This document shows, piece by piece, positions 45,266 through 62,387 of a DNA stretch of 64,000 nucleotides. A program made the position numbers and the translations under genes. Location: positions 43,281,096 to 43,345,095 of the forward strand of contig NC_091930.1 in the NCBI RefSeq assembly GCF_041260155.1, in the 5' to 3' direction. Origin of the DNA: Ptychodera flava. Taxonomy: Eukaryota; Hemichordata; Enteropneusta; Ptychoderidae. The notes beneath the pieces are model-generated. The model worked only from the letters and a program-made list of their open reading frames with translations, did not search any database and was not told the DNA's origin. The first letter of the stretch is position 1. Every line of letters starts with the position of its first letter.

Positions 45266-45683
45266 TTATATTTTCTTGGCAGTGATTGCCATGGTGAACT
45301 CGTAGTCAATGTTCTTTCCGGCGTCTGCCGTGCGTCTTCGGAATCGGCAATCCAAGTCGGTGAAGCCCGCCTGCTCAAGGGCCGACTTGATGAAGATCTC
45401 GTCTGCCTCAAAACCTGCGAATCGCTTGTCACCAACCTGGTAGAATTTCAGCGGTTGTCCGATCTGCACGAAGGTGCCCCCGCTCTTCAGCAGGGTGGCC
45501 ATGTTCTTCAAGCACTTGAGGTATTCGTCTTTGCTGTTGCAAGCGACTTCCGGACAGAAACAAGTCGTCATGCAGTCGAAGGGGGCGAGCTCAACATCGC
45601 CGAGCGGTTTGGCTTGGTGAACGTCGCAGAAAAGGACATCTTTGATTTTATCGCGGAGCATGTTCTCACGCTTTTCAACATCA
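45266..45683 (-). CDS. exon 3 of copy 2
   Basis: Acceptor ...TTACCCACAG; the first base completes a Ser codon split across the intron. Encodes VLFCDVHQAKPLGDVELAP, FDCMTTCFCPEVACNSKDEY and LLKSGGTFVQIG, family hallmarks, and ends AITAKKI before TAA. Confidence 0.93.
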
Positions 45684-48600
45684 CTGTGGGTAAAAAAAAA
45701 CAACAAAAATTGCCTCACATTTGATTTGTATGGCAGGTGATTCTATACGTTGTCTGTAACCAGAACTTTCAGCTATTTAAGTAGTGTTTCCTTGCACACG
45801 TCTCACTGTGCCGCATTAGGGCGGCGGTATTATTTGGATAGTTCCTATCATGGACACTTTCCTTATGCTTCTCTGAATACTTCCGCGTGTCGAATATCTG
45901 GAGACCCAGTCCCCATGATCAAACAGTAAGACTCCATTGACTACGATCCTAGACACCTCATTCGCTCGCAAATGGAATGATTACAAGAAAGTATTTTTAT
46001 GTACCTGTGACCTTCCAAATTGCAGACGTGTTTGATGATAGGCGTCCAGTCGAAGCACCCTGGTTCTTTATTGACCCATCGCTTGAGGGCGTTCCTGTTG
46101 GCCTCCGTGAAATCGGTGGCGAAAATTTCGTTGAAGTTGGGACAGGCCGATAGGAAGGAGTAGATACAAGGACCCGAACCAATGTCGATCAAGCGATCGC
46201 CGGAAACACCATCTAGATAAAAGAGAAGGGATTGCATATGAAGTGAACAAGGTGACAGAATCAATTTACCGTTCATGAAAGTTTAAACGTCAGCAGTGGA
46301 AGTGCCTCATGCCGACGGGACCTCATGAGATGTTCGGAGTGGCTCGGTACTAGATCCGGGCACCAGCAGACAGTCTGGTATGTTAACTCTATCTCTAGTG
46401 AAGACACATCATTGTCTACGATTGAATGCATTGTCTTGCGATGGTTCGGAAAGTAACGAAGCTCAAGCTGTACAGTCACGGTTACAATAGAAGACGTGAA
46501 TCCCACATGACATATCACTATTAACGCACTAAGTTTTTTTCTCGACACGTCACACCTTTCGTCTAACGGCAAAGCGGAAAACCGCTTGACTCCTATGAAA
46601 AGCGCCAGTATGTATATAATTTCCTTACAAGATATTTCTCGTTCAACATTGTGCGACTGTGACATGTAAGCAACGATAACGTATTTTTCTGCCATCTATA
46701 TGTACATAGGCTGTACAATCGAGTCTCGCTATCACTGTCTATGCTAATCATTAAGAGACATTACCTATTAAGGTAGTATGCGCTTTGAAAGTGAAAGACT
46801 TAAACTTTTGCTCTAACTTTCCTCAAGGAATCTTTCAATCATTCTCTTTCAAAATCAAGAATAAAAATAGGGGGTCACAGTGCAAATTTTTGTACTAGAG
46901 AAACAAATTACCCAAGATTTACCGATATTAGAAATTCAAAATGGCCGCCGTCCCTGTGTTAACTCTATGGAGAAAAATAAAAATTTTCGAATTTCGAAAA
47001 ACTAAGCCGGTGAAAAGTTTTCTTTCACCAAGAGCTTTAAAATGAACCCTCACATGTGGTATATCAGAGGAGATTTGCAAAAGTTTTAGAGTCTGTCCCT
47101 GAGGTGCGTTCTACCTTAAAATAAAAAAGGCAATAGAATTGCCGAAAGCAATTGAAGTCTATTAGACATGGCCCAACCTTCTCTCTCTGCACGAATTCTG
47201 AAAGTCATCATGATGTTTAATGACGTCATATGTTTTCGCAATAGCTATAAGGGGATGGCTTTCAATAACTTTTTCTCCTCCGAAAACGAATGGAACTAAT
47301 TTGGGATTATTTGATTTTTATATTTTCTAAATTTCTCAAACTGTTAGGTGCAAGATAGTTGAATGTTGCAATAATACAAATTACTCATAAAAACAAGTGT
47401 GTAATGTAAAAAGAAAAGCAGATGAGATTACATTTGTAGATTAAATCAGCATTTCTTCACCATCCAATTATCCCAAATTAGTTCCAATCGTGTTTCCGGC
47501 AAAATTGGCCCCGGAACACGTATTTTCAACATCAAGATGAGATACCTATACGTGCCAACCGTATACAATTTATAAACCGTCGTCCACTACGCAGAGTTTT
47601 AAGTGAAGCAAAGTTTAGCAATGTAATCATCGCTTTTAAGTTTGTGTAGTACGTGCTAGTACGTAGTACCATGTGCGAGTGCTTCATGGAGGAGCCGCCG
47701 GCAGAAAATTTGTAATAACTTAGCTCGGTTATTTTACGTGACCGCAATTTCGCGTAAGGGTGGTGATCGGTTTTCACTGTAATGTCTTCGCTAGGTGACT
47801 GGATGCTGTGCATTGTGAGTTCCAAAGCATCCCTAATGGTCGAAAATTTACCGGATTTGCAATAGAAATTTATATCAAGGTAACAAAAAGCAAGTTTTTC
47901 TGGTTGTATCATGAATTCGCTAAAAATACCACGGCAAAGTTAACGTTAGTCTGTCTTTCCGTATCTTTATTAGCATAGCAATGCTATGGAGGTTGAGTAG
48001 AGGCCCAGTGTTATTGCGTATAGTTTAATATATACAGAACTACGTGACACAGAAAAGCCAAGCGGGCTTTTCTGTCGACTATTGTTTTCGTCCAGCTCCC
48101 AATACTGGCTGTTGACGCGCCACACATACTACCATGCACCTTTACCCTTGAGGTGCGACCCCAAGTTATGCAAGTTGCAGAGTCATTACAAACATATGAA
48201 TATGTATAGTCCAGGTATGCAAATGAGATAGAGGTAAAATAGCGCATTATCCTTGGTTATTATTATTATTATTATTATTAATCTTTATTCAAACTCGATA
48301 ACTCCATAGGTGAAACACAGTGGCGGTCGAATAGACAAATTAAAGAAAATTATATTACAGCACAAAAAACTTGAAAACACACAAAAAAAGACAGACGTAT
48401 AAATTGCAAGAAATAAAACTACGAAGAAGCATCAGACAATTAAATACAATACAGAAAGTTATTACAAGATTTCTAAAAACTAGTCAGAGACTCGGAGTCC
48501 CTGATGGATTTGGGGAGATTGTTATATGCATCCACACCCGCAACAGACAAGGTGTTTTCATAAAGAAGTGTTCGTACTTTGGGAACTTTAAGGAGGTTCT

Positions 48601-48947
48601 GATCGGAAGAACTAAGTGATCTGGAAGGGATATAATTATTGAACATACTGCTTATATTGTCAGGGGTTAGATTGTGAGTTGCTCCGTAAATTGGGTAATA
48701 CGGTTACAACAAAGTTTCAAGTTAATCGGCAGCCAATGAAGCTGAGTATACATTTGAAAAGTGGAAAGAGGTGGAACAATGTCAAGAATAAGTCTCATTG
48801 CATGTCTCTGTAGACGCTCCAATGCATAGATATTGATATTGGTAGAAAAGCTCCGAATATTAGAACAGTAATTGATGTGTGGTGAGATGAAACAGTGACA
48901 GAATAGCTTGCGTGAGTTGAGAGGAAGACGTTTTGATGCGTGCGAAT

Positions 48948-48990
<43 letters not shown>

Positions 48991-49797
48991 TTCATTCATT
49001 CTGACATCCAACAGGCATAGCCCAATAACTGGATGCAAACAGAGAAAAATTAAAACATGAAAAAGACAAATTACAACATGCAGAAACTAATTTAAAAAAC
49101 GCACTAAACAAGTAACAACAGAGACTGACAAATATCAAAAACTCTCGGTAGCAAAATGACTATCATCAAGAGATAATAAATCAGATGACACTTGTGTTTT
49201 AAAAGCACTAGAATCAATTTGGAATTGATTTATATAAATTTGTTTTCAATGGTTGATATGTGTTCACACCAGTCTACGTTATTAGAAGTGGTGACCCCTA
49301 TAACCTCTCTGATAAGACGCGGTCAATGGTCAAAGTGCATGAGGTTGAAGTTTCCACTGCCAGTATGCCCTGTCAATGCTAATTCCATCATAGACCCTAG
49401 AGAAACTACGCACATTGTTTTCATTTGTCGTTGAAGCTCTTAACAGTGTGTGAAAATAAAGATCTGAACATGTCATGTGTGATGATCATGGGCCTGGCGT
49501 GCAACAGCAATTGTGAAATTATTAGGAATTTACCCAGCATCTATGATAATTAACTGTATACGTATTATTTACATCGCGGTGGAAATCGCAGCACTGGTGC
49601 ATACATTCGGATGAGCGTTACACAGAATATCAGATCTTACCTTCGTAAAAAACTCGATGTAAACTCTGAAAAATGAATGGGTTGACACCTTCCTCTTCCT
49701 CTATCGGTCCTGCAGCTGACCCATAGTAATGATTGAGATAACTTTCAGGGTTGAAGTGGTCGTGGTAGTCGCTACCGCTGTACACTTTAGACTCCAT
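45266..49797 (-). CDS. NNMT/PNMT/INMT-family S-adenosylmethionine methyltransferase, copy 2, intact
   Basis: Three exons: 49797-49641 (157 nt), 46212-46005 (208 nt), 45683-45266 (418 nt); 783 nt in all, 260 residues plus stop, against about 264 for human NNMT. All introns are GT-AG and the phases fit. Residues 14-25 (HFNPESYLNHYY) carry the N-terminal Tyr residues that close over the cofactor in this family, at the same numbers (20, 24, 25) as in NNMT. LIDIGSGP (60-67) is the glycine-rich cofactor loop, and Asp86 (ATDF) should bind the adenosine ribose. Exon 3 holds the rest of the Rossmann fold and the acceptor site. The position of NNMT Asp197, which holds nicotinamide, is Gly here, as in PNMT, so the substrate is not predictable: an amine or other small N-nucleophile is likely. 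Cytosolic; no signal peptide. Confidence 0.92.
46005..46212 (-). CDS. exon 2 of copy 2
   Basis: Between a TATCTAG acceptor and an AG/GTACAT donor. Holds the cofactor loop and FNEIFATDFTEANR, KRWVNKEPGCFDWTP and CNLEGH, which align with NNMT without gaps. Confidence 0.93.
46768..47119. mobile_element. intact family C MITE in intron 1 of copy 2
   Basis: TTAA at both ends and inverted termini (TTAAGGTAGTATGCGC left; TTAAGGTAGAACGCACC on the other strand at right). About 352 bp. Flanks rejoin as the single TTAA site expected from copy 3, where another element occupies the same TTAA. Confidence 0.75.
47283..47494. mobile_element. MITE family E, 212-bp copy, intron 1 of copy 2
   Basis: Left AAAACGAATGGAACTAATTT, right (other strand) AACACGATTGGAACTAATTT. 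Target duplication TCCG at 47279-47282 and 47495-47498. Copy 3 (about 60149) shows the empty site CTCCGGCAAAATTGG. Confidence 0.85.
48258..49300 (-). mobile_element. LINE 3' fragment in intron 1 of copy 2, interrupted
   Basis: Same LINE piece as in copies 1 and 3. Its TTA microsatellite tail (48259-48283) is kept here. A second retroposon (48947-49207) splits it. Confidence 0.7.
48947..49207 (-). mobile_element. TTTA-tailed retroposon inside the intron LINE
   Basis: Long (TTTA)n tract (about 48950-48992) is the tail on the minus strand. The rest is a short 3' region without coding potential. The uninterrupted form is seen in copy 1 near 34780-34795 and copy 3 near 61045-61065. Confidence 0.65.
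49641..49797 (-). CDS. exon 1 of copy 2
   Basis: Begins at an ATG preceded on the minus strand by TTCAACG. Encodes 52 residues plus the first base of an Asp codon. The donor is AAG/GTAAGA, a near-consensus site. The acidic run GPIEEEEG lies between the Tyr motif and the exon end. Confidence 0.93.
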
Positions 49798-49974
49798 CGT
49801 TGAATTCGAACCGATCCCTGTTCCCAGGCTGACAGTGTCCGGTCCCCGAGTTCTGTGGCCTGGATGACTGCCAGTCGCACCTGATGCTTACTGTAGCGCG
49901 TCAAAGTAACGTGTATGAAGAATGACGATTACATATGCAAATAAAGTAAATTGTGACGCGTTATCAATTATGAA

Positions 49975-49982
49975 TATTTATA
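49975..49982 (-). promoter_or_regulatory. TATA-box candidate, copy 2
   Basis: TATAAATA about 180 bp before the ATG, in the region identical to copy 1. Confidence 0.45.
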
Positions 49983-50936
49983 TCTCCCTCGTTACACACG
50001 CTACAACCCGTCGGTCTCGAGACAAACACGGAATGAATGGGGGTCCTTCAACTTTATCTAGGGTCATCGACTCAATGATAGACACGGTGGTCAAATGTCC
50101 CGTTTGAGCTGACACGCTTTCTGGGTTAACAAACCAGATAAGAGCAAACAATGCGGTAAGGCACCTATCAGCAACTGTGCCGATGGTTTATCCCCACAAA
50201 AGCCTTGACATGAAAGGCCCGTGTCAGTCTAACAATCCAACGGTTTACTATATCTTTTGTGCCACAAGAGAGTTTTATCTGTAACCTTGAAAACATATGC
50301 TCTTCAACTTTTGCGTTATCATCGTGTGACAAAATATCCCCAACGAGTGTGAGAAATCTGATCCCAGGTCCTTGGTGTGTGAGATTCTTTTTCTCATATG
50401 ACCACAAAATGCTTTAAATTCACAATGGACACTTACAACATTATCCAAAATCGTGACAGCTCTGTCGTCTGCCACTGTACTCTGACCTGCTTACTTTGTA
50501 GTTCCGGTCCGTGTGTTACTCATCCTATAAACATACAAAATGTCCTCGGAGCACTAAAATATTAGCAATGCGGAAAACAAAACATTTCTTGAAATTAAAA
50601 AAGAATGGCAATTTAATCATTCTTCCTGGTTCTGTTTCAGTTGACTGAGAAAATTTATTTCGCTACGGTCTGCTGGGAGTTCAACAAAACATCAGAATCG
50701 GGTAGCGTATAGCGAGGTCGTTGGTGATACGTAGCCAGGCCACGCCATACTGATCTAAGGCTGTACTATGGTTCAATAATACCTCTGGCGTTTGAGGGGG
50801 GGGGGACCAAAAACAAATCCTCTCTGATTTAAATACCAGACCGAGCTCAAACATTTTAAACGTCAAATTGATTTGTTTCTGGTCACCGCCCGCATCACTT
50901 CAAAGTGTGCGCGTCAACTTTTTCATTTGCCCCTAT

Positions 50937-51628
50937 AACACGATTGGAACTAATTTGGGATAATTGGATTGGAAACATTTCTCAAGAATTTTAGAAATTT
51001 GTCTAATATTACACTACATTTTCTTACCATTTTTAAAATTTTATTCAAAATTTACGATGCTGTTGAATTGTTATGAGTAAGAATCAGTGCATGATAGTAT
51101 CTAATGCAATATTGTTCAAAACATATGAACAATATTCATATTTGAATGAAAATATGAGAGTTTGTCTTAAGTATCTTCATTACTGAAACAGTAGTAATAA
51201 TCTCAGTTTGTCACTTTTCCTCGACCAAAATGAAGATTTTCGATTGATTTACAGTTAAGTCAGTCAGGGTCATTTAAAATGTGCCCTGACTCAATTTAAT
51301 GTTTATGAAGCCTTAAATTCACGAAAAAGTCAGAGGCAATTCAAAAGTGCCCTGACTCAAAAGTCGTTAAGTAGAGAAATTTTAAGCATTTTGTCTCATT
51401 TCTTTAGTACATTTACACAAAAATGAACTTTTTTTCATGAAAATGAATCCGATGAAAGAGGAATGCAATAATCGTTGTGTTTTCTTTGTTTTGTTCGATG
51501 AGAACAATATTTCAAATTTTACACTATTCTATCATTTTGTAAAATTTAAGCTGTAAAAATTTCGATTTCGTTACATTTTTCTAATAATTACTCTCATCCA
51601 ATTTTCCCAAATTAGTTCCAATCGTGTT
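50937..51628. mobile_element. MITE family E, 692-bp copy, upstream of gene copy 2
   Basis: Ends AACACGATTGGAACTAATTT in inverted orientation, with further matching GGGA.AATTGGAT inside. Target duplication CTAT at 50933-50936 and 51629-51632. Copy 1 (about 42035) shows the empty site. The interior is AT-rich with a repeated GTCAG..CA.TTTAAAATGTGCCC block (about 51263 and 51330) and no ORF of note. Confidence 0.85.
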
Positions 51629-52080
51629 CTATGGAAAAAGGGGAAAATGTATCAAATTCCACAAGAAATGAAAACACAAATCGCGTCGCCGCATCATTTT
51701 TGCCACATGTCAATGACCAGAAACAAACCTATCATTTCTTGGCCATAGAGTCAGCAGAACACGTAAAATCATATAATCACGAGATTCCAAGGTTCCGAGC
51801 AGTTAGAATAACTCCTGGTTGTATCCACCAAGTCAACATCAGTTTAAAAGACGCCGTCCATGCTGTGCTTTTTACTTCTATTCAGGGCTACTCTACATAT
51901 TTGTCTCAAAGTTTTGAATGTAAACCTTAGAATTTGTCTGCATAACAGCGTTTCCTCGAACACTAGTGCGAATCGGAGATATTTACAGGTATCAAAATCT
52001 ACTTGTGTAACGTTTCGCACAGTAAGGCTGCGTTCACAAATAACGGTGAGGAGGGGCTGGAGGAATCGCGATTGAAATCT

Positions 52081-52990
52081 TATTTCTTTTTCACATCCCC
52101 TCAATACCCTCAAAAGAAAAACATTTCAAATTCCTTATCTATGTGATCAAAATGGTTCAAGTCCGCCAAATTATCATCTATAAGGGATGTATGCGCACAA
52201 AAGAAAATAAACAATGCATGCTTTGCGCAGTTTTACTTGCAGATGTTCGATACTACCTTTTTTGACGTACACATAAATATTCTCTTTTTGTTATACAAAT
52301 ATTGTCAGCAGTTTGCAGAGCCATATCCCTATGCAAGTTCTTAGATTGATTTAGTTTTTAAATGCATGAATGGACTTTTTGGATTTATCAGTCTGGGCCA
52401 TCTTGACCAAATAGTGAAAAACTCACATTGACCTATCGAAGAAAAATAAATATAAAAAGTATAAGACATATAAGACCTAGATTCTACTTATTATCACATG
52501 AACTGGCCCGAATTCCCACCTGTGTGACGTAGAACAGTACGGATAAGAAATCCGAATTACCCCTGTGTGTACGCCATCAACCGGAACTTTTTTCTTGCAT
52601 AGTACTGTTCATACATGCGGGTCGCGACGTGAACATGGACCGATTTGTCGTGCTCTCATGACATTTTTACAAAAAAGGTGACCTGATAAATCCACACATG
52701 GAAACATAGAAGGCATGTCCAGAGAAATTTCGAGTCGCTAATTCAAAAATCCCTGATGCAAAAATATAACAACAGCTACAGTTTTTCTGATCATACACCC
52801 TTAAGCAAACAATTTTACAAACATAATATTTTAATACTTTTCCGTATTTTTGCTTTTGTATTAACTCTAATATCTTATTTACATATTATGTTAAAGTATT
52901 CATTATATTACCATGCCCTGTCCGTCGCATTTTGATTGGTCGAGCTGAACCACGTGACTGCCCACAAATATAGAAATAACGGGCGGCGCG
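52081..52990. other. unassigned sequence between gene copies 2 and 3
   Basis: AT-rich, only short ORFs, no recognised element until the palindrome that follows. Confidence 0.45.
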
Positions 52991-53116
52991 CTGACCATTA
53001 ACGTTTATTTATGGGCAAGGGCGAGAGGAAAGCCGAAAATTAACGGGCGAGGCTTGCCGAGCCCGTTAATTTGGCTTTCCTCGCGCCCACGCCCATAAAT
53101 AAACGTTAATAGTCAG
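52991..53116. repeat. long palindrome
   Basis: Arms of about 57 bp (CTGACCATTAACGTTTATTT ... TTAACGGGC and its inverse) around a 12-base loop GAGGCTTGCCGA. A few mismatches only. Resembles in style the palindrome at 19667-19806 but does not share sequence. Confidence 0.85.
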
Positions 53117-53312
53117 AGAGGAGTCTGTTTTTTCCATTATATTATCAACGAACCGAAGAAAACCGTCAAAATTTGCGAAAATTTCCAAAGCGAACAACAA
53201 CTGGGCCCCAGAACTGAGAAACACGCGACGTACTGTCACGTGCGCAGTAAAAAATTGGCAAATCCGGAGATATTTTTAGAAAAAGTATATAAATAAGCAG
53301 ATCACCTCTTAC

Positions 53313-53666
53313 TTAAAGAGCCATAAGCTGTAACTTGTGGCAAGTTTTTCAGTATTCTGCTTCTGTATATCAACTACTGTGTCTGACCCTTATCCATTTG
53401 TCATGCTGAAATTTTGAGTATTCTTTTTGTCAACACAGCTTGTATGTGTGTAGTGATCATTGTTTATTGTTTACAAATGAATTCTAGTCCGGACTTGAAT
53501 ACAATTTTCAACAATAACAATGTAGATTATATTCATAGAGGTTGTGTTGATATGCTTAATACTTGGCATTAAATTACAGTTTAGGGATTCAATGCAGAAA
53601 GTGAAGGGAAACCACAAAACAAAAGTTCTGAAAAAATAGCCAAAGATACAGCTTATGGAGCTTTAA
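53313..53666. mobile_element. family B MITE inserted in the LINE of copy 3
   Basis: TTAAAGAGCCATAAGCTGTA at left and the inverse of TTAAAGCTCCATAAGCTGTA at right. The duplicate LINE at 42829-42835 shows the empty site CTTACTTAAGTAG, so TTAA is the target. Confidence 0.85.
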
Positions 53667-54845
53667 ATAGCTTCTCTTTGTTGTATCACCATCAATATGG
53701 GTTTAGAGAAAAATTTAGCACAAAACTTGCCATTGTGGATTTGGTTCAAAAGTTAAGTGATGAAATAAAAGAGGAAGAACAGTTATTGGGAAATTTTTAG
53801 ACTTGAAAAGAGCTTTTGATACCGTTAATCATAGTATCTTAATCGACAAATCATATACATATGGAATACGTGGGGTGGCCATGGATCTCTTTAAGAACTA
53901 CCTCTCCGATAGGAAACAACTTTTATGTGTTAATGGGGTTCAGTCCCAAGAACTTCCAATTACCTGTGGAGTCCCACAGGGGTCTGTACTGGGACCCACT
54001 CTTTTTCTCATTTATGTCAATGACCTGGCAAAGTGTACAGATTTCTTTGATACTCGCTTATTTGCTGATGATACTAGTTTATTTCATTCTTTTGACTCAA
54101 GTGAAGTCATAAATTTACATTATGTTAATGAAAAGTTACAGCATGTAGTTGACTGGTGTAGTAATAACAAAACTAACAATATAAAAGATCGAATATGTAA
54201 TATTCCGGGGTAAAAATAGACTAGTACAATGCCAAGGCATAATCAGTATTAAAGGGGAACAGATTTATGAAGTTCAAAGCACTCAATATATTAGGGTTGG
54301 CCTAGATAATAAAACTACCTGGAAAGAACATACAAATAAAGTTAACAAAACAATAAGTTCGAAGGCAGGTATATTATATAAACTTAAGCACACTGTCTCT
54401 CAACCATTACTGTTACTACTTTATAATTGTTTCATTTTACCACATATCTCTTATTCGTCAGAAGTTTGGGGGAATATTTAACCCACTTACCTTAAGCCTA
54501 TACATCTTACCCCGAAATGAATAGGACGTACTCTTACAAACCGTCCTCCAACAGATTTGAGCACACACCACCATTGTTTCATGAATTGGCAATTCTTGAT
54601 GTTTTTAAGCAATATACTTACCAAACTGTACTTTTTGTTTATGATAATATAAGTAGAAATGTTCCTCCAGAAATTCCTTGTTTCTTTTCAAGCATTCAAC
54701 ATCTGTATCCTACTCGGTCGAAAGATAAGGGAAATCTTCTCATCCCTAAATATACCACTAATATAGGACAGTGTTCAATGCAAAACTCTGATGTTACACT
54801 CTGGAACCAAATCCCAGAAAGTATTCATTTTATTCATTTTATTTA
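53667..54845 (+). mobile_element. LINE relic, duplicate 2
   Basis: Better kept N-terminal half than 42789-44000: RAFDTVNHSILIDKSY, LFKNYLSDRKQLLCVNG, CGVPQGSVLGPTLFLIYVND and a catalytic FADD box (TRLFADDTSLF, about 54055). The C-terminal half is broken by frame changes after about 54190. It continues leftwards beyond the MITE to about 53290. Confidence 0.8.
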
Positions 54846-55335
54846 TTCAGCTTTGACATGAAGTCAGGATGAGTCGCACAGGTGACTGACACCTATAAAA
54901 AGCAACCCTCCACAAAAGAACATATTTTTAAATTACAAGTTACACATACAAATTAAAAACAGAAAAGACAAACGATTTAAGATAAATTCAAAAATATAAC
55001 AATAATAAAAATATAAGAAAAATTTCAAAACAGAACAAAACAAAACAAAACAAAACAAAACAGAGAAATTAATAGAGACGGCAATTTTTACAGTGGCACT
55101 TTCCGACTCAAGTACAAGTGTTATCAGGATATAATGTATTGTTTAACAGACCCGTGTAATGTTTTAATAAAATAGACTTGTATGACCTAACACTTGTTGA
55201 AGATTTGCCATGAAAGGGCATTACACTACATGAGTAAAAAAGCTATATTAAAAATGAATGACGAAGTGGCATCTTCATGGAAGTATCGTCAGGGGATTTG
55301 AATGTGACAAACTAGCTTAAATTTAAATCATACAT
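54846..55335 (-). mobile_element. minus-strand retroposon 3' end, duplicate
   Basis: Same sequence as 44001-44480, including the AAAAC microsatellite (55034-55063). Confidence 0.55.
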
Positions 55336-56372
55336 ACCAACCGGGGTCGATGGATGTCTATTATGTGAAAAATATTGACGTTTATGTGTCGAAAACCATA
55401 GATACACTGACACAAAAAACCGCGGCGAGAATTTGCAGTTTTCAGATCAAGATGTATACCATATTGACATGATTTACTGGGATTCGAGACAGAGACTTTA
55501 AATTTGAAAACGGTTTTGAAAAAGAATTCGGAATATGGAATTAAGTTCCACTTCCTGTGTAACTCTGTCGTTTTACGTTTTGAAGTATTTTTCCGCTGCC
55601 ACCTTCCATTGAATTTGTTGGTTCGGTCGCTCCATTGAAATCTTGAATATTTCCATATACCTCCGAAAATGACCGGCAGTCACTTGTTAATACAAACGAC
55701 AATGTCATTTATAAAGCTGCTGTTATGACAAGTATAGTGCAAGGTGCTTCACTATAACTTGGCGGTAAATAAAAAAATCATTACCCGCAGAGGGAAAAAT
55801 GGTTTAAACTTGGAGATGAAGGCTTTAATGGATAAAACATATTTTCTATTTATCTATTGCAAAAATTAGAACCGTTGTGTGCAGCACCATAGACCCACAG
55901 AAGAACACGAAGATTATCGTTTTTCTCGGGGATCTTTGGCAAAACACCAAATCCAAATCCAGGTAGAGCGTGAATTGGGTACAGTAGGGAGGTAAAAGAG
56001 TTCTCCCTTTCTACCTCCATATCCAGACTCTAATTTTTTACGATAATTTTCTTGGTCAACCGCATCTAGGGGCTTATCATAAAGCTCTTGGAGTAAGAAC
56101 CATTGTCACCGTCTTAGTTTTTAATATATGGATTGAGGTCATTTAGAATTTCAAATATCGGCGAATGTAGGGTAATCTGATTGTATAGCCTGTTACGAAA
56201 TTGTGCACGGTGATCGCTGAGTTTTATCTTTGATTTCGAAAGGCAATGGATTTAAAGTTTCATTGAGTTTGAACAACTTGAACTTGAATGTTTGGACAAA
56301 GTTTCGTGGTACTTTTTACTTTAAGTGTTCAGCAGCTGCAAAATGGTTGACGTCACATATATGTGGTCAACT

Positions 56373-61653
<5,281 letters not shown>

Positions 61654-62040
61654 CGCTGAATCGGAACCCTCGCTGTTCTTGCGGTGTCCGGTCCCCGTGT
61701 TCTCTGACCTGAATGAGTTCCAGTCGCATCTGATGCCTACTGCAGCCAGTCAAAGTGTATTTTGAGTGGTGATTAAATGTGCAAAGAACGTAAATTGCGA
61801 CGTGTTATCAATTATGAATATTCATATCGAACTCGTTACACACGCTACAACCTGTCGGTCTGGAGACAAGTACGGAATGGTGGCCGTCACTTGACCTGAA
61901 CTTTGACTCAATGACAGACAAGTTCCTCGGTTGAGCTGACACGCTTTCTGGGTAAACTATTCAGAAAAGAGTAAACAACATGGTCAGGCACCTCTCAGCA
62001 ACTGTGCCGATGATTTATCCCCAAAGGAGAGGCTCATGTT

Positions 62041-62387
62041 TCGGCCAAAACAAATGTGCTGTTCCGATATGGTTTTCAAAAACAGAGTAGGTAGTTCGGC
62101 AAGGGATTTTTTTTCCAAAATATTTTTATTTTTATGTATGCAATATCAGGGGTTCAGGGCAGTCAAACACTGGCCACAACATTTCCAGAAAAATACATCA
62201 TACATACAAAAGGAATAAAAACATAAAAGACATCCTCGTTCAAGGCAAAATTAATTGCCGGGTAATGATTGTGTGATTTTGTTTTTTTTTTCTTTTTTTA
62301 CTTCGGTGTTTACGTACTAGCTAGTTTAGGTTTGCAGGTAAAAATAGGGTAGGTCGGGTTATCGGAACAGCACATTTTTTCTCGGCC
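62041..62387. mobile_element. MITE family F upstream of gene copy 3
   Basis: Inverted termini of about 28 bp share AATGTGCTGTTCCGAT next to CGGCC. Length about 347 bp, interior with T-runs. The corresponding place in copy 2 (near 50205) lacks it. Target duplication not clear. Confidence 0.7.

Larger units (their letters stand above)
44504..52080. repeat. NNMT-like segmental duplication, copy 2
   Basis: Runs parallel to copies 1 and 3 through gene, promoter and upstream DNA. Together with the LINE pair, the duplicated block shared with copy 3 starts near 42789. Similarity to copy 3 (63100-63360) reaches about 52060. Confidence 0.8.

Noticed and set aside
45218-45724. 168-residue plus-strand ORF opposite exon 3
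   Set aside because: Antisense shadow of the intact exon 3; the minus frame has the family motifs and splice sites.
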